A stretch of DNA of 62,025 nt from RGIG4576 sp964536025 (GTDB taxonomy: Bacteria; Bacteroidota; Bacteroidia; Bacteroidales; Muribaculaceae), in the NCBI GenBank assembly GCA_964536025.1, contig CAZHXA010000010.1:1-62025 (forward strand), read 5' to 3'. Shown here one piece after another: positions 34,701 to 43,566 of this stretch; the first letter of the stretch is position 1, and every line of letters begins with the position of its first letter. Under the pieces are notes generated by a model, which was not told the DNA's origin, ran no database searches, and saw only the letters and a list, made by a program, of their open reading frames with translations. A program made the translations under genes and the position numbers.

Positions 34701-35573
34701 ATGGAAGAAAAAAAATCGAAAATATCATATATAAGTGCCAATATCACGCCGATTATCAGTGTGTCACTTGTGCTATTGTTGTTGGGTGTTGTAGCGTTGA
34801 TGGGAATCGCTACAAATTCAATGACGGATTATGTAAAAGAGAACATCGGATTTGATGTGGTCATAAAAAATGACGCAAGCATAACCGAAATCGACGGATT
34901 GAAACAGTATTGGCTTAAAGCACCTTACGTTAATAGTGTTAAGTATATTTCAAAAGAGGATGCTTTGCGTTCGTGGGAGCAGGATACCGGAGAAAACCTT
35001 ATGGAAGTTATTGGCGTGAATCCATTGAGTGCCGAATTTGAAATAAGAGTAAAAAAACAATATGTGAGTGTAGATAGTTTGAATAAAATCGAATATGAGT
35101 TAAGAAAAAATACAGCAATAGAAAGTGTTCAAATGCATAAGGATATTGTTGACCAAATAAATCATAATGTACAACGCGTTATGCTTGTGTTGGCGCTTGT
35201 ATTGCTATTGCTGATAATAATTTCGTTTGTGTTAATAAATAATACTGTGCGTCTTGCAGTGTTCTCTCGAAGATTCCTTATTCACACTATGAAACTTGTG
35301 GGAGCTACACCGGGCTTTATTCGTCGCCCGTTTGTGTTGACAAATATACTAAACGGTTTTATAGCTTCATGTGTAGCAGTGGTTATTCTTGCAAGTGGCG
35401 TTTATTATTTATTTAACTCAAATCCCGATTATGCATCTCTTGTGGAAATTTCTCATGTAGGAATAGTATTTGGTGCATTGATTCTTTTGGGTGTATTGAT
35501 GTGTGCAATTGCAGCAACACTTGCAACCAATCGTTTTATCAGTCTTGATTATGATGAATTATTTACAAAATAA
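34701..35573 (+). CDS. ftsX: cell-division protein FtsX
   Basis: The permease-like subunit of FtsEX, which couples cytosolic ATP hydrolysis to activation of septal peptidoglycan hydrolases. The 290 residues contain one N-terminal helix (about 20-42), an extracytoplasmic domain (about 45-155), and three C-terminal helices (about 160-185, 210-235 and 255-280). RLAVFSRRFLIHTMKLVGAT is the conserved cytosolic loop. ftsE is not adjacent, a common situation in Bacteroidota. It is first in a five-gene operon. Confidence 0.93.
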   Translation: MEEKKSKISYISANITPIISVSLVLLLLGVVALMGIATNSMTDYVKENIGFDVVIKNDASITEIDGLKQYWLKAPYVNSVKYISKEDALRSWEQDTGENLMEVIGVNPLSAEFEIRVKKQYVSVDSLNKIEYELRKNTAIESVQMHKDIVDQINHNVQRVMLVLALVLLLLIIISFVLINNTVRLAVFSRRFLIHTMKLVGATPGFIRRPFVLTNILNGFIASCVAVVILASGVYYLFNSNPDYASLVEISHVGIVFGALILLGVLMCAIAATLATNRFISLDYDELFTK

Positions 35574-35591
35574 GAATATAAAAAATAAGAT

Positions 35592-35879
35592 ATGGCATTA
35601 AAAAACAGTACCACTAATGATGGTAAAGATAAAAAGACAACAATAAATTATAATTCATTTCCTTTGGCTCCTGCTAATTTTGTAAGAATGGCGATAGCCG
35701 GAGTGCTTATCGTTTTAGGCTTTTTGCTTATGGGAGGTAGTGCCAATGAAGGAACTGTGTTTAATCCCGATATATTCAGTACACGTCGCATTATAGTGGG
35801 ACCTACAATTTCTTTTATTGGCTTTGTGTATATGGCATTTGCAATAAATTATAAAAAAAAGAAGCAAAACGAGGATTAA
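35592..35879 (+). CDS. DUF3098 membrane protein
   Basis: A 95-residue inner-membrane protein with two hydrophobic helices (about 33-48 and 70-88) joined by a short loop, and lysine-rich ends. It matches DUF3098, found almost always between ftsX and uppP in Bacteroidota. Its constant neighbours suggest a role at the division site or in envelope assembly, but none is proven. It starts 18 bp after ftsX. Confidence 0.88.
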   Translation: MALKNSTTNDGKDKKTTINYNSFPLAPANFVRMAIAGVLIVLGFLLMGGSANEGTVFNPDIFSTRRIIVGPTISFIGFVYMAFAINYKKKKQNED

Positions 35880-35899
35880 ACAGTTAGAAATAGAAAAAT

Positions 35900-36745
35900 A
35901 TGGATATATTTGAAACTATCATTATTGCTATTGTCGAGGGATTAACCGAATTTCTTCCGGTATCTTCTACAGGACACATGATTATTGCTCAGAATTTATT
36001 GGGCGTGGAAAGTACCGATTTTGTTAAAGCATTTACTTTTATCATTCAATTTGGTGCGATTTTGTCGGTCGTTGTTTTGTATTGGAAACGCTTTTTTAGA
36101 TTAAATGACAAACCATTTAATGAAAAGAGTTCCGTTTGGAAAAAAATTATTCATAAATATGATTTCTATTGGAAATTGTTTGTTGCATTTATTCCGGCAG
36201 CTGTTCTTGGACTTTTGTTCAACGATTTAATAGATGAAATGCTTGAACGAGTTGAAGTTGTGGCTGTAACACTTATTTTAGGTGGTATATTTATGTTGTT
36301 CTGCGATAAAATTTTCAATAAAGGAAGTGAAAAAACTGAATTGACCGAAAAACGAGCATTTATAGTAGGTTTGTTTCAGTGTATTTCAATGATACCGGGA
36401 GTTTCACGTTCTATGGCAACTATAGTGGGTGGTATGTCTCAAAAATTGACTCGTAAGGTTGCTGCTGAATTTTCTTTTTTCTTGGCAGTACCTACAATGT
36501 TTGCCGCAATGGTTTATAAACTATATAAATTAATTAGTACCGGAGGCTATACTGTCATTAAGGATAATATGGAAACCTTGTTGGTGGGTAATGTAGTAGC
36601 CTTTATAGTAGCATTGCTTGCAATAAAATTCTTTATTAATTTCGTTACAAAGTATGGATTTAAGGCTTTTGGTTGGTATCGAATTATTGTAGGTGGTATC
36701 ATACTTGTGATGTTGTTGACCGGTCATAATTTAACTATTATGTAA
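35900..36745 (+). CDS. uppP: undecaprenyl-diphosphatase UppP (BacA)
   Basis: Dephosphorylates undecaprenyl diphosphate to regenerate the lipid carrier for peptidoglycan and polysaccharide synthesis; loss or excess affects bacitracin sensitivity. The 281 residues form about seven membrane helices, with the catalytic motifs EGLTEFLPVSSTGH (13-26) and PGVSRS (about 168-173). Its TAA stop overlaps the truB ATG by one base. Confidence 0.97.
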   Translation: MDIFETIIIAIVEGLTEFLPVSSTGHMIIAQNLLGVESTDFVKAFTFIIQFGAILSVVVLYWKRFFRLNDKPFNEKSSVWKKIIHKYDFYWKLFVAFIPAAVLGLLFNDLIDEMLERVEVVAVTLILGGIFMLFCDKIFNKGSEKTELTEKRAFIVGLFQCISMIPGVSRSMATIVGGMSQKLTRKVAAEFSFFLAVPTMFAAMVYKLYKLISTGGYTVIKDNMETLLVGNVVAFIVALLAIKFFINFVTKYGFKAFGWYRIIVGGIILVMLLTGHNLTIM

Positions 36746-37458
36746 TGGACTTCCGTAAAGGTGAAATTTTTTATATAGACAAACCTTATGGTTGGACTTC
36801 GTTTGCTGTGGTTGGTAAATTGCGTTATCACATAAGCAAACGTCTGGGTGTAAAAAAAATAAAGGTAGGTCATGCCGGAACACTTGATCCTCTTGCAAGT
36901 GGTGTGCTTGTGGTTTGTACAGGTAAAGCGACTAAACGCATAGACGAGTTACAAGCTGGAGTAAAAGAATATATAGCCGAAATAAAATTAGGAGCAACGA
37001 CTCCTTCGTTTGACCTTGAAACAGAGGTAGATGCTACTTATGAGTGGGAACATATTACACGAGAAAAAGTTGAAGACGTTTTACAAACACAGTTTGTAGG
37101 ACGTATTGAACAGATTCCGCCGGCATATTCAGCTTGTAAAATAAACGGTAAAAGAGCTTATAAAATGGCTCGTAATGGTGATGAGGTAGAACTTAAAGCG
37201 AAAACTCTAATCATTAATGAGATAGAAGTTCTTGAAATGGAAGCTGATAAGCTCGTTATACGAGTCTTATGTGGTAAAGGTACGTATATAAGAGCTTTGG
37301 CTCGAGATATTGGCGTTGCTTTGGGTAGCGGTGCACATCTTACAGGCTTGAGACGTACTCGTGTTGGTGATGTGACTATTGAAAATTGTATGACTGTCGA
37401 TGATGCTGTAGATATGATAAAGACAGTCGAAATTGATATGGGTGAAGAATCAGAATAA
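36745..37458 (+). CDS. truB: tRNA pseudouridine55 synthase TruB
   Basis: Makes the universal pseudouridine at position 55 in the T-loop of tRNAs. The 237 residues contain GWTSF at the start and GHAGTLDPLASGVL with catalytic D48. Slightly short because the C-terminal PUA-type extension of some homologues is absent, which is normal for the group. Translationally coupled to uppP through TAATG and followed after 27 bp by queA. Confidence 0.97.
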   Translation: MDFRKGEIFYIDKPYGWTSFAVVGKLRYHISKRLGVKKIKVGHAGTLDPLASGVLVVCTGKATKRIDELQAGVKEYIAEIKLGATTPSFDLETEVDATYEWEHITREKVEDVLQTQFVGRIEQIPPAYSACKINGKRAYKMARNGDEVELKAKTLIINEIEVLEMEADKLVIRVLCGKGTYIRALARDIGVALGSGAHLTGLRRTRVGDVTIENCMTVDDAVDMIKTVEIDMGEESE

Positions 37459-37485
37459 TGAAAAAGAAAATAAAACTATAATAAG

Positions 37486-38538
37486 ATGAAGTTATCCGAA
37501 TTTAAATTTAAATTGCCTGAAGAGTTGATAGCAACGCATCCGGCTCCCATTAGAGATGAATCAAGACTGTTGGTTCTACATAAAAAGGACGGTAGCATAG
37601 AACACAAGGTATTCAAGGAAATTCTTGAATATTTTGATGAAAATGATTTGTTTGTGTTTAATGATACTCGCGTGTTCCCGGCAAAACTTTATGGAAATAA
37701 AGAAAAAACCGGAGCAAAAATAGAAGTATTTATGTTGAGAGAACTCAACAGTGAGCATAAATTATGGGATGTGCTTGTGGAGCCTGCTCGTAAAATAAGA
37801 ATCGGTAACAAGTTGTATTTCGGACTTGATGATTCTATGGTTGCTGAAGTTATTGACAATACTACTTCGAGAGGTCGTACTTTAAGATTCCTTTATGATG
37901 GAGATCATGAAGAATTTAAAGCTAATTTGTTTGCTCTTGGTAATACTCCATTGCCTTATTATATAAAGCGTGAACCGGAAGAAGATGATGTGGAACGTTA
38001 TCAATGTATTTTTGCGAAAAATGAAGGTGCTGTTGTTGCTCCGGCAGCTGGACTTCACTTTAGCCGTGAATTGATGAAACGCATGGAGATAAAGGGCGTA
38101 AATTCCGGATTCCTTACACTTCACTCCGGTTTAGGAAATTATCGTGAAATCGATGTTGAAGATTTGACTAAGCATCGTATGGATTCGGAACAAATGGATG
38201 TAAATGAAGAGTTGGTAGAACTTGTTAATAAGACCAAAGATGCCGAAAAGAAGGTGTGTGCAATAGGTACATCTACTATGCGAGCAATCGAAAGCACTGT
38301 GGCTATGAATGGTCACATTAAACCATATACAGGTTGGACCAATAAATTTATATTCCCTCCGTATGATTTTACTGTATGTAATGCAATGGTAAGTAATTTC
38401 CACATGCCTTATTCAGTTATGCTTATGATGGTTGCTGCTTTTGGAGATTATGAGCAAGTTATGAATGCTTATAATGTGGCTGTAAAAGAAAAGTATCGTT
38501 TCGGTGCTTATGGTGATGCAATGTTGATAGTGGATTAA
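37486..38538 (+). CDS. queA: S-adenosylmethionine:tRNA ribosyltransferase-isomerase QueA
   Basis: Transfers and isomerises the ribosyl moiety of SAM to 7-aminomethyl-7-deazaguanine in tRNA, giving epoxyqueuosine. The 350 residues show the family start FKFKLPEELIATHPAPIRDESRLLVL in part, FVFNDTRVFPAKL, and AAGLHFS. It is the last gene of the ftsX operon and is followed by a strong terminator. Confidence 0.96.
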   Translation: MKLSEFKFKLPEELIATHPAPIRDESRLLVLHKKDGSIEHKVFKEILEYFDENDLFVFNDTRVFPAKLYGNKEKTGAKIEVFMLRELNSEHKLWDVLVEPARKIRIGNKLYFGLDDSMVAEVIDNTTSRGRTLRFLYDGDHEEFKANLFALGNTPLPYYIKREPEEDDVERYQCIFAKNEGAVVAPAAGLHFSRELMKRMEIKGVNSGFLTLHSGLGNYREIDVEDLTKHRMDSEQMDVNEELVELVNKTKDAEKKVCAIGTSTMRAIESTVAMNGHIKPYTGWTNKFIFPPYDFTVCNAMVSNFHMPYSVMLMMVAAFGDYEQVMNAYNVAVKEKYRFGAYGDAMLIVD

Positions 38539-38559
38539 GGAGTTAATTCTATATAAATA

Positions 38560-38586
38560 AAATGTCGGGTTGTTTACCCGACATTT
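38560..38586. terminator. bidirectional terminator after queA
   Basis: An 11-bp stem, AAATGTCGGGT with ACCCGACATTT, has a 5-nt loop and is followed by a T run. It also serves the convergent glycosyltransferase gene. Confidence 0.9.
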
Positions 38587-38591
38587 TTTAT

Positions 38592-39794
38592 TTATATACG
38601 TTTTTTAAGAGGCTGCCATGTGTAATTAAAAGATGAGTGTCTTCTGCTCTTCAACTTATAATATAAGTTGGAAATTGGTAAGATGAATGTGTATATGGGG
38701 ATAGATAGCGATAATTTACGATAGGACAGTAAATCGGCGGTCTTCCTGTGTAAAATAATCTGAAGAGGTGTGAATATAATAGATATTAGACATGGTATGG
38801 CTATAACAATAATGTTGGAAAAATCCGCAATAGCAATACTACATAAAAGAATGAAATTAATGTAAAAAATGATTGTTTTTATGTTTTCTAAAGCAAATGC
38901 AGATGAGTGAAACATTCGTTCAGTAAACATGCGTTGTAATTTTAATGTAAAGAATGAGTGCACGGCATTGTCTATATGTGATATTACCAAACTTTCCGGT
39001 GTTATTTCTGTCTTGGTGTTGTTGTGAGTTGTTATTTCATTTACAAATATATCATCTTCACCATGATGTAAATGCATGGAGCGAGAAAAACCTTTATTTT
39101 TGAAAAATACATCTTTTCGATAGGCGAGGTTGTCGCTCGTACCACGATATGGCTTGCGACAGATAGCTTGAATCAAATATTGTATTGTGTCGTGTAGCGT
39201 AGAGAAAGATCTGAAAGAATGTCCTTTTTGGGTGTCGCAATCATCTGCAATGCGTGAATATCCAATTACGACATCTGTTCCGGCAAGAAAATGTTGTGCG
39301 ATGGCTGAAATCCAATGATTTGATTGTGGCTTGCAATGTGAATTGGTAGTAATAATAATGTCATATTTGGCTGCTTTTATGCCAATCATTAAGGCTAATT
39401 TTTTACGTGATAAATTTCGGGCATCGTCAGGGGTGTAGGAGTAATGAAGGTTGCTATACTCTATTGACATGCGGTTTATGAAATCGTTTATAGCTTCATT
39501 TTTTCCATCATTTACTATTATGATTTCAAATTCAGGATAATCTTGATTAATTATGGCGGGAAGATTTTGAGTTAAATTTTTTAAGTCGTTGTCGCAGTAA
39601 ACGATAACAGAAACACCATCGATTTTGTATTTTAGACGCTCTTTATTAAGAGATTTTAATTGTTCCGATTCTTTAATGGATTTCTTTAAAAAGTATATGT
39701 TAATGTACTCCCAAAAGATTAAAATCGCTGAAAATAAGAGCGAAATTGCAGAAAAAATGAGAATGACCGGAGATATGTCAAATGAAATATGCAT
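38592..39794 (-). CDS. family 2 glycosyltransferase, membrane-anchored
   Basis: A 400-residue GT2 enzyme. The start at 39794 (MHISFDISPVILIF) opens with a membrane helix; the frame extends upstream to 39926 but would cross the promoter region and overlap the divergent gene. A helix at about 8-30 is followed by the GT-A domain (VSVIVYCDND, IIVNDGKNEA), a GEDDIF acid motif near the middle and two or three C-terminal helices. It lies divergently beside the polysaccharide locus and may belong to it. Confidence 0.85.
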   Translation of the reverse strand: MHISFDISPVILIFSAISLLFSAILIFWEYINIYFLKKSIKESEQLKSLNKERLKYKIDGVSVIVYCDNDLKNLTQNLPAIINQDYPEFEIIIVNDGKNEAINDFINRMSIEYSNLHYSYTPDDARNLSRKKLALMIGIKAAKYDIIITTNSHCKPQSNHWISAIAQHFLAGTDVVIGYSRIADDCDTQKGHSFRSFSTLHDTIQYLIQAICRKPYRGTSDNLAYRKDVFFKNKGFSRSMHLHHGEDDIFVNEITTHNNTKTEITPESLVISHIDNAVHSFFTLKLQRMFTERMFHSSAFALENIKTIIFYINFILLCSIAIADFSNIIVIAIPCLISIIFTPLQIILHRKTADLLSYRKLSLSIPIYTFILPISNLYYKLKSRRHSSFNYTWQPLKKRI

Positions 39795-39802
39795 AAAAGT
39801 TG

Positions 39803-39810
39803 TATCTTTG
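39803..39810 (+). promoter_or_regulatory. -7 box upstream of the polysaccharide locus
   Basis: TATCTTTG on the plus strand, 110 bp before the flippase gene. No good -33 element. A long leader would result. Confidence 0.4.
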
Positions 39811-39835
39811 CAATTGTATATAAAATATTTATGTA

Positions 39836-39897
39836 CAAAAATACTAAAGTTAAAGCAAACAAAGTAATTAATCTGATTTAATTTATTAACAAAGGTA
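39836..39897 (-). promoter_or_regulatory. two candidate -7 boxes for the GT2 gene
   Basis: Minus-strand TATTTTTG (39836-39843) and TACCTTTG (39890-39897) both match TAnnTTTG in the region between the divergent genes. No inverted repeats that would make an invertible promoter were seen around them. Confidence 0.4.
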
Positions 39898-39919
39898 ATT
39901 AAAGACCTGTAAAAAATAG

Positions 39920-41350
39920 ATGTCACAAAAAAATACGTTGAATTCTAATCGATCCGGAAAATTTTTTAAGGATGTAGGGCTTTATGCAATAGGTAATATT
40001 GGCAGTAAGTTGATTACTTTCTTGATGGTGCCTTTGTATACTTATTTTGTTAATACATCGGAGTATGGTCTTTATGATATTTGCCTTACGCTTATATTTT
40101 TTGCAATTCCATTCATGACATTACAACTTCGTGACGGAGCTTTTCGTTTTTTGGTTGATGATGATAGCGAAGATAATAAAAAAGCAGTAGTTACATTTGC
40201 TTATCGTGTCATGATAACCACCTCTTTGTTAGTGGTGATTGCTGCATTGGTGGTTAGTGCTTTTACGGCAGTCAGCTATTTGTGGCTTATGGTTGTGTTG
40301 CTGATAGTGATGTCGTTTTATGAAGTTGTGGTGCAAATTACAAGAGGGCTTGGGAATACCTTAAGTTTTGTTGCGTCAGGTATTATATCTTCATTGGGAA
40401 TAGGTGCTTTCAGTGTTCTTTTTGTTGTATATTTAAAAATGGAACTTGAAGGCATATTTTTAGCCAATATTTTAGCACGTATTTTAGCATTATTTTTTAT
40501 TGAATTTAAAGATAAGATAATTAAACGTTACTTCGTTAGAAAACCTGATTATGGTAATATAAGGAGAGATATGGTAAAATATTCATTGCCTTTAATACCT
40601 GGGTTGGTTTTGTGGTGGATAATAGGAAGTACCGATAGATTGTTTATAGAACATTATTTAGGATTGTCAGTCAATGGAATGTATGCTGTAGCTTATCGCT
40701 TGGTGTCTATTTTGCAAGTTGTTTCAACGATTTTTTATCAAGCATGGCAAGAAACTGCATTACGTCAATACGAAAGTAGTGATAGAGATGAGTTCTTTTC
40801 TAAAATCTTTAATAATTATTTTTATGCATTTTCCGGTATGCTGATTATATTTGTTTTTGTTTTGAAAATTAATTATGGTTGGCTTGTTGGAGGCGATTTT
40901 TTTAATAGTGTAATCTATCTTTATCCGATGGCAGTATCGGTTCTTTTGTTTGCACTTGTTGCTTTTATGGATATGGGTTACCAATGTGCAAAGGATACAA
41001 AACGTACATTGCCTGCTGTGATATGTGCTGCCGTTGTTAATATATGCTCTAATTATATTTTAATTAAATATATAGGTCTTTGGGGTGTTGTTTTGACCGG
41101 TATTTTAACTTATTTGGTACTGTTGCTATGCCGTATTCATGATATGAAACGTTATTTTAAATTAAGTATTTATAAACGTTCATTATTGCCTTTTGCAATG
41201 TTATTGATTGGCTTCTATTGGTATTATAATGTGACATATTTATGGCTTGATATGATATTTGTCTTGTCGTCATTGATAATATTTATTTTGTTCATTCCAA
41301 ACGAAATTAAAAATGTTGTATTGTCGAAGCTAAAGCGAAAGGTTGATTGA
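39920..41350 (+). CDS. Wzx-type polysaccharide flippase (MOP family)
   Basis: Moves lipid-linked oligosaccharide repeat units across the inner membrane. The 476 residues form 12-14 hydrophobic helices. The N-terminal DVGLYAIGNIGSKLITFLMVPLYTYF is the characteristic first-helix region of polysaccharide-synthesis flippases. It is the first gene of an eight-gene plus-strand locus. It starts only 125 bp from the divergent GT2 start and is AT-rich like the rest of the locus. Confidence 0.9.
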   Translation: MSQKNTLNSNRSGKFFKDVGLYAIGNIGSKLITFLMVPLYTYFVNTSEYGLYDICLTLIFFAIPFMTLQLRDGAFRFLVDDDSEDNKKAVVTFAYRVMITTSLLVVIAALVVSAFTAVSYLWLMVVLLIVMSFYEVVVQITRGLGNTLSFVASGIISSLGIGAFSVLFVVYLKMELEGIFLANILARILALFFIEFKDKIIKRYFVRKPDYGNIRRDMVKYSLPLIPGLVLWWIIGSTDRLFIEHYLGLSVNGMYAVAYRLVSILQVVSTIFYQAWQETALRQYESSDRDEFFSKIFNNYFYAFSGMLIIFVFVLKINYGWLVGGDFFNSVIYLYPMAVSVLLFALVAFMDMGYQCAKDTKRTLPAVICAAVVNICSNYILIKYIGLWGVVLTGILTYLVLLLCRIHDMKRYFKLSIYKRSLLPFAMLLIGFYWYYNVTYLWLDMIFVLSSLIIFILFIPNEIKNVVLSKLKRKVD

Positions 41351-41449
41351 TTTTGACTTTTTTAGTGGGGAACTAAGAATAAAAAAGGTATTAATATAAT
41401 AAAAGGAAAAAAAAAACGTTATCATATATAATATAAAGAATAGGATATT

Positions 41450-42262
41450 ATGAAATTTTGTAAAATTTATATAATCTGTGCTATTGGTGTAGGATTTTTG
41501 TTGGGCTCATGTTCGTCTGCAAAAGAAAATTTGACATATTTTGAAAATGCAGATGCAGTTGTTGCCGAACAGGGCGTTGGTAGCAACGATTATAATATAA
41601 AAATCGTACCCGATGATGAATTGAAGATCGTAATTACATCTCAAATACCAGAGGCTACAGCTCCATATAATTTGCCATTGGCTAATTATGCAAGTCGTTC
41701 CGATATATCAACTATTGGTAATCCTGCTATTCAGACATATACGGTCGATAAAATGGGAAATATCTTACTTCCTGTGCTTGGTAAAGTGCATGTTGAAGGA
41801 AAAACCACAAAAGAAGTTGCTCAATCTTTATTTGAAATTATATCTAAAGATGTGACAGACCCTTATGTAAATGTTGATTTTGTAGGGTTTAAAGTGAATG
41901 TGCTGGGTGAAGTTAAAGAGCCTGGAACAAAAATTGTTAATAAAGAACGTTATTCTATTTTGGATGCACTATCAGATGCAAAAGATTTAACAGAGTATGG
42001 AAAACGTGACAATATATTACTTATAAGAGAAGAAAACGGGGTTAAAAGAACTATTCGTTTGAACTTGAATGATGCAAAAATATTGGAATCTCCATATTTC
42101 TATCTTCAACAAAATGATGTGGTTTATGTAGAACCAAATAAAATTAAAAAAGAGAATTCAAAGTACAATCAGAATAATGCATTTAAAGTTAGCGTTGTGT
42201 CAGCTATAGTGAGTGCTTGTTCGGTGGTAGTTTCATTAATAATAGCATTATCTGTAAAATAA
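41450..42262 (+). CDS. polysaccharide export lipoprotein (Wza-like)
   Basis: An outer-membrane-type export lipoprotein of 270 residues with lipobox LLGSC (C21). A polysaccharide-export domain (about 45-135, with YTVDKMGNILLPVLGKV) and an SLBB-like domain (about 145-225, with VNVLGEVKEPG) follow. A C-terminal hydrophobic helix (about 245-268) replaces the amphipathic barrel helix of E. coli Wza, as is usual in Bacteroidota. With the chain-length protein downstream it would form the export channel. Confidence 0.92.
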   Translation: MKFCKIYIICAIGVGFLLGSCSSAKENLTYFENADAVVAEQGVGSNDYNIKIVPDDELKIVITSQIPEATAPYNLPLANYASRSDISTIGNPAIQTYTVDKMGNILLPVLGKVHVEGKTTKEVAQSLFEIISKDVTDPYVNVDFVGFKVNVLGEVKEPGTKIVNKERYSILDALSDAKDLTEYGKRDNILLIREENGVKRTIRLNLNDAKILESPYFYLQQNDVVYVEPNKIKKENSKYNQNNAFKVSVVSAIVSACSVVVSLIIALSVK

Positions 42263-42280
42263 TACATAACTGTTGTATTT

Positions 42281-43564
42281 GTGTTAAGCATAAATAAAAT
42301 ATACTGTTGTTTGTTTGTCTTGGCTTTGCTTATACAAATCCCAAGTATTTGTATGTTGAAATTCTTAGATGAACTACTTGTTGTTTTTATGCTTTTGTTG
42401 ATTTCCTTGGATGTTGTTGTGAATAAGCAGTATAAAAAATACAAGTTATTGTGGGGAATAACAGGGGTTATGTTTTTTTATGCTCTATATTCTATTTTGT
42501 TTCTTTCATATAATACACCGAAGGCTATAATGTATGATTTTATAGCTCAGATGAAGCCATTTTGCTATTTTTGCATAGGATATGCAGTTACTCCAATGTT
42601 TGATGTACGTATGAAACGATTGCTAAAATGGATATGTGTGATAAATTCGGTAATTGTTCTTTTTTGCTTTATTCTTGGATTAACTAATAAGATATTTGCT
42701 CATGTAACATATTTGGGGCTAGTTTCTTATGTGTCTTTTTTGGTTTTTTTGTTGTGCTCGTGTGATGAAGAAGGTAAAGTTGCAAAATCTGAGTTGGTAA
42801 AAGCAATAATCATTCTATCAATAGGGTTGGTGTGTACACGGTCAAAGTTTTATGGAGAATATTTGTTTACGCTATATTTATTATTTTTATATGTACCTGG
42901 TTATTTAAAGAAAATAAAAATAAAGCAAATCGTGATAGCATTGTTGGCTTTATGCTTGGTGCTAATTGTTACTTGGCATAAAATTGATTATTATTTTATA
43001 AGTGGAGGGCAAGATGTATCAATGGATGAAGAGGTATTACAAACGTTTGCACGTCCTGTAATGTATGCAAATGTGATTGTGATTTTAGGAATGCACCCAT
43101 TGCTTGGAAGTGGTTTGGCCTCTTTTGGCACTAATGCTTCAACGACAGCTGTTAATTATGCTTCGACATATGGTAAAATAGGGATTGATAATATTTGGGG
43201 ATTGTCTGAAAGTTATGATGAATTTATATGCGATGCTTTTTACACAGAACTTGCACAATTTGGAATTATTGGAATTGTTTTGTTTGTGTATTTTTTCGTG
43301 TGGCTGAATAAAAGATTATCTCTATTTTTATATGTGACAGGTAAAATGTTTTATGTAATAGGAGTTGTATCAATTATAGTAATATTAATAGAAAGTATAG
43401 CATCAACGACTTTTAATCAAGGGGCAGGAGCTATGTGTATGATGATACTTGGTCTTTTGGCTTCTTATGTTAAGAATATAACTAAAACTCAAGAATTGGA
43501 ATTAAAAAAACAATCATATAAAGAAATTGGTGCTTTGGATTATATAAAAAATAATAGTCATTAG
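42281..43564 (+). CDS. O-antigen polymerase-like (Wzy-type) membrane protein
   Basis: A polytopic membrane protein of 427 residues with about ten to twelve helices and a large polar loop (about 245-320) containing GSGLASFG, the type of loop seen in Wzy/WaaL-like enzymes. It probably joins repeat units in the periplasm. The apparent start is GTG at 42281; no ATG occurs before residue 25. Assignment rests on topology, the loop and position between export and chain-length genes. Confidence 0.78.
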   Translation: MLSINKIYCCLFVLALLIQIPSICMLKFLDELLVVFMLLLISLDVVVNKQYKKYKLLWGITGVMFFYALYSILFLSYNTPKAIMYDFIAQMKPFCYFCIGYAVTPMFDVRMKRLLKWICVINSVIVLFCFILGLTNKIFAHVTYLGLVSYVSFLVFLLCSCDEEGKVAKSELVKAIIILSIGLVCTRSKFYGEYLFTLYLLFLYVPGYLKKIKIKQIVIALLALCLVLIVTWHKIDYYFISGGQDVSMDEEVLQTFARPVMYANVIVILGMHPLLGSGLASFGTNASTTAVNYASTYGKIGIDNIWGLSESYDEFICDAFYTELAQFGIIGIVLFVYFFVWLNKRLSLFLYVTGKMFYVIGVVSIIVILIESIASTTFNQGAGAMCMMILGLLASYVKNITKTQELELKKQSYKEIGALDYIKNNSH

Positions 43565-43566
43565 AT

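Noticed and set aside
39795..39919. An invertible promoter between GT2 and the flippase gene
   Set aside because: Promoter boxes occur on both strands but no flanking inverted repeats were found, and no recombinase gene is nearby.
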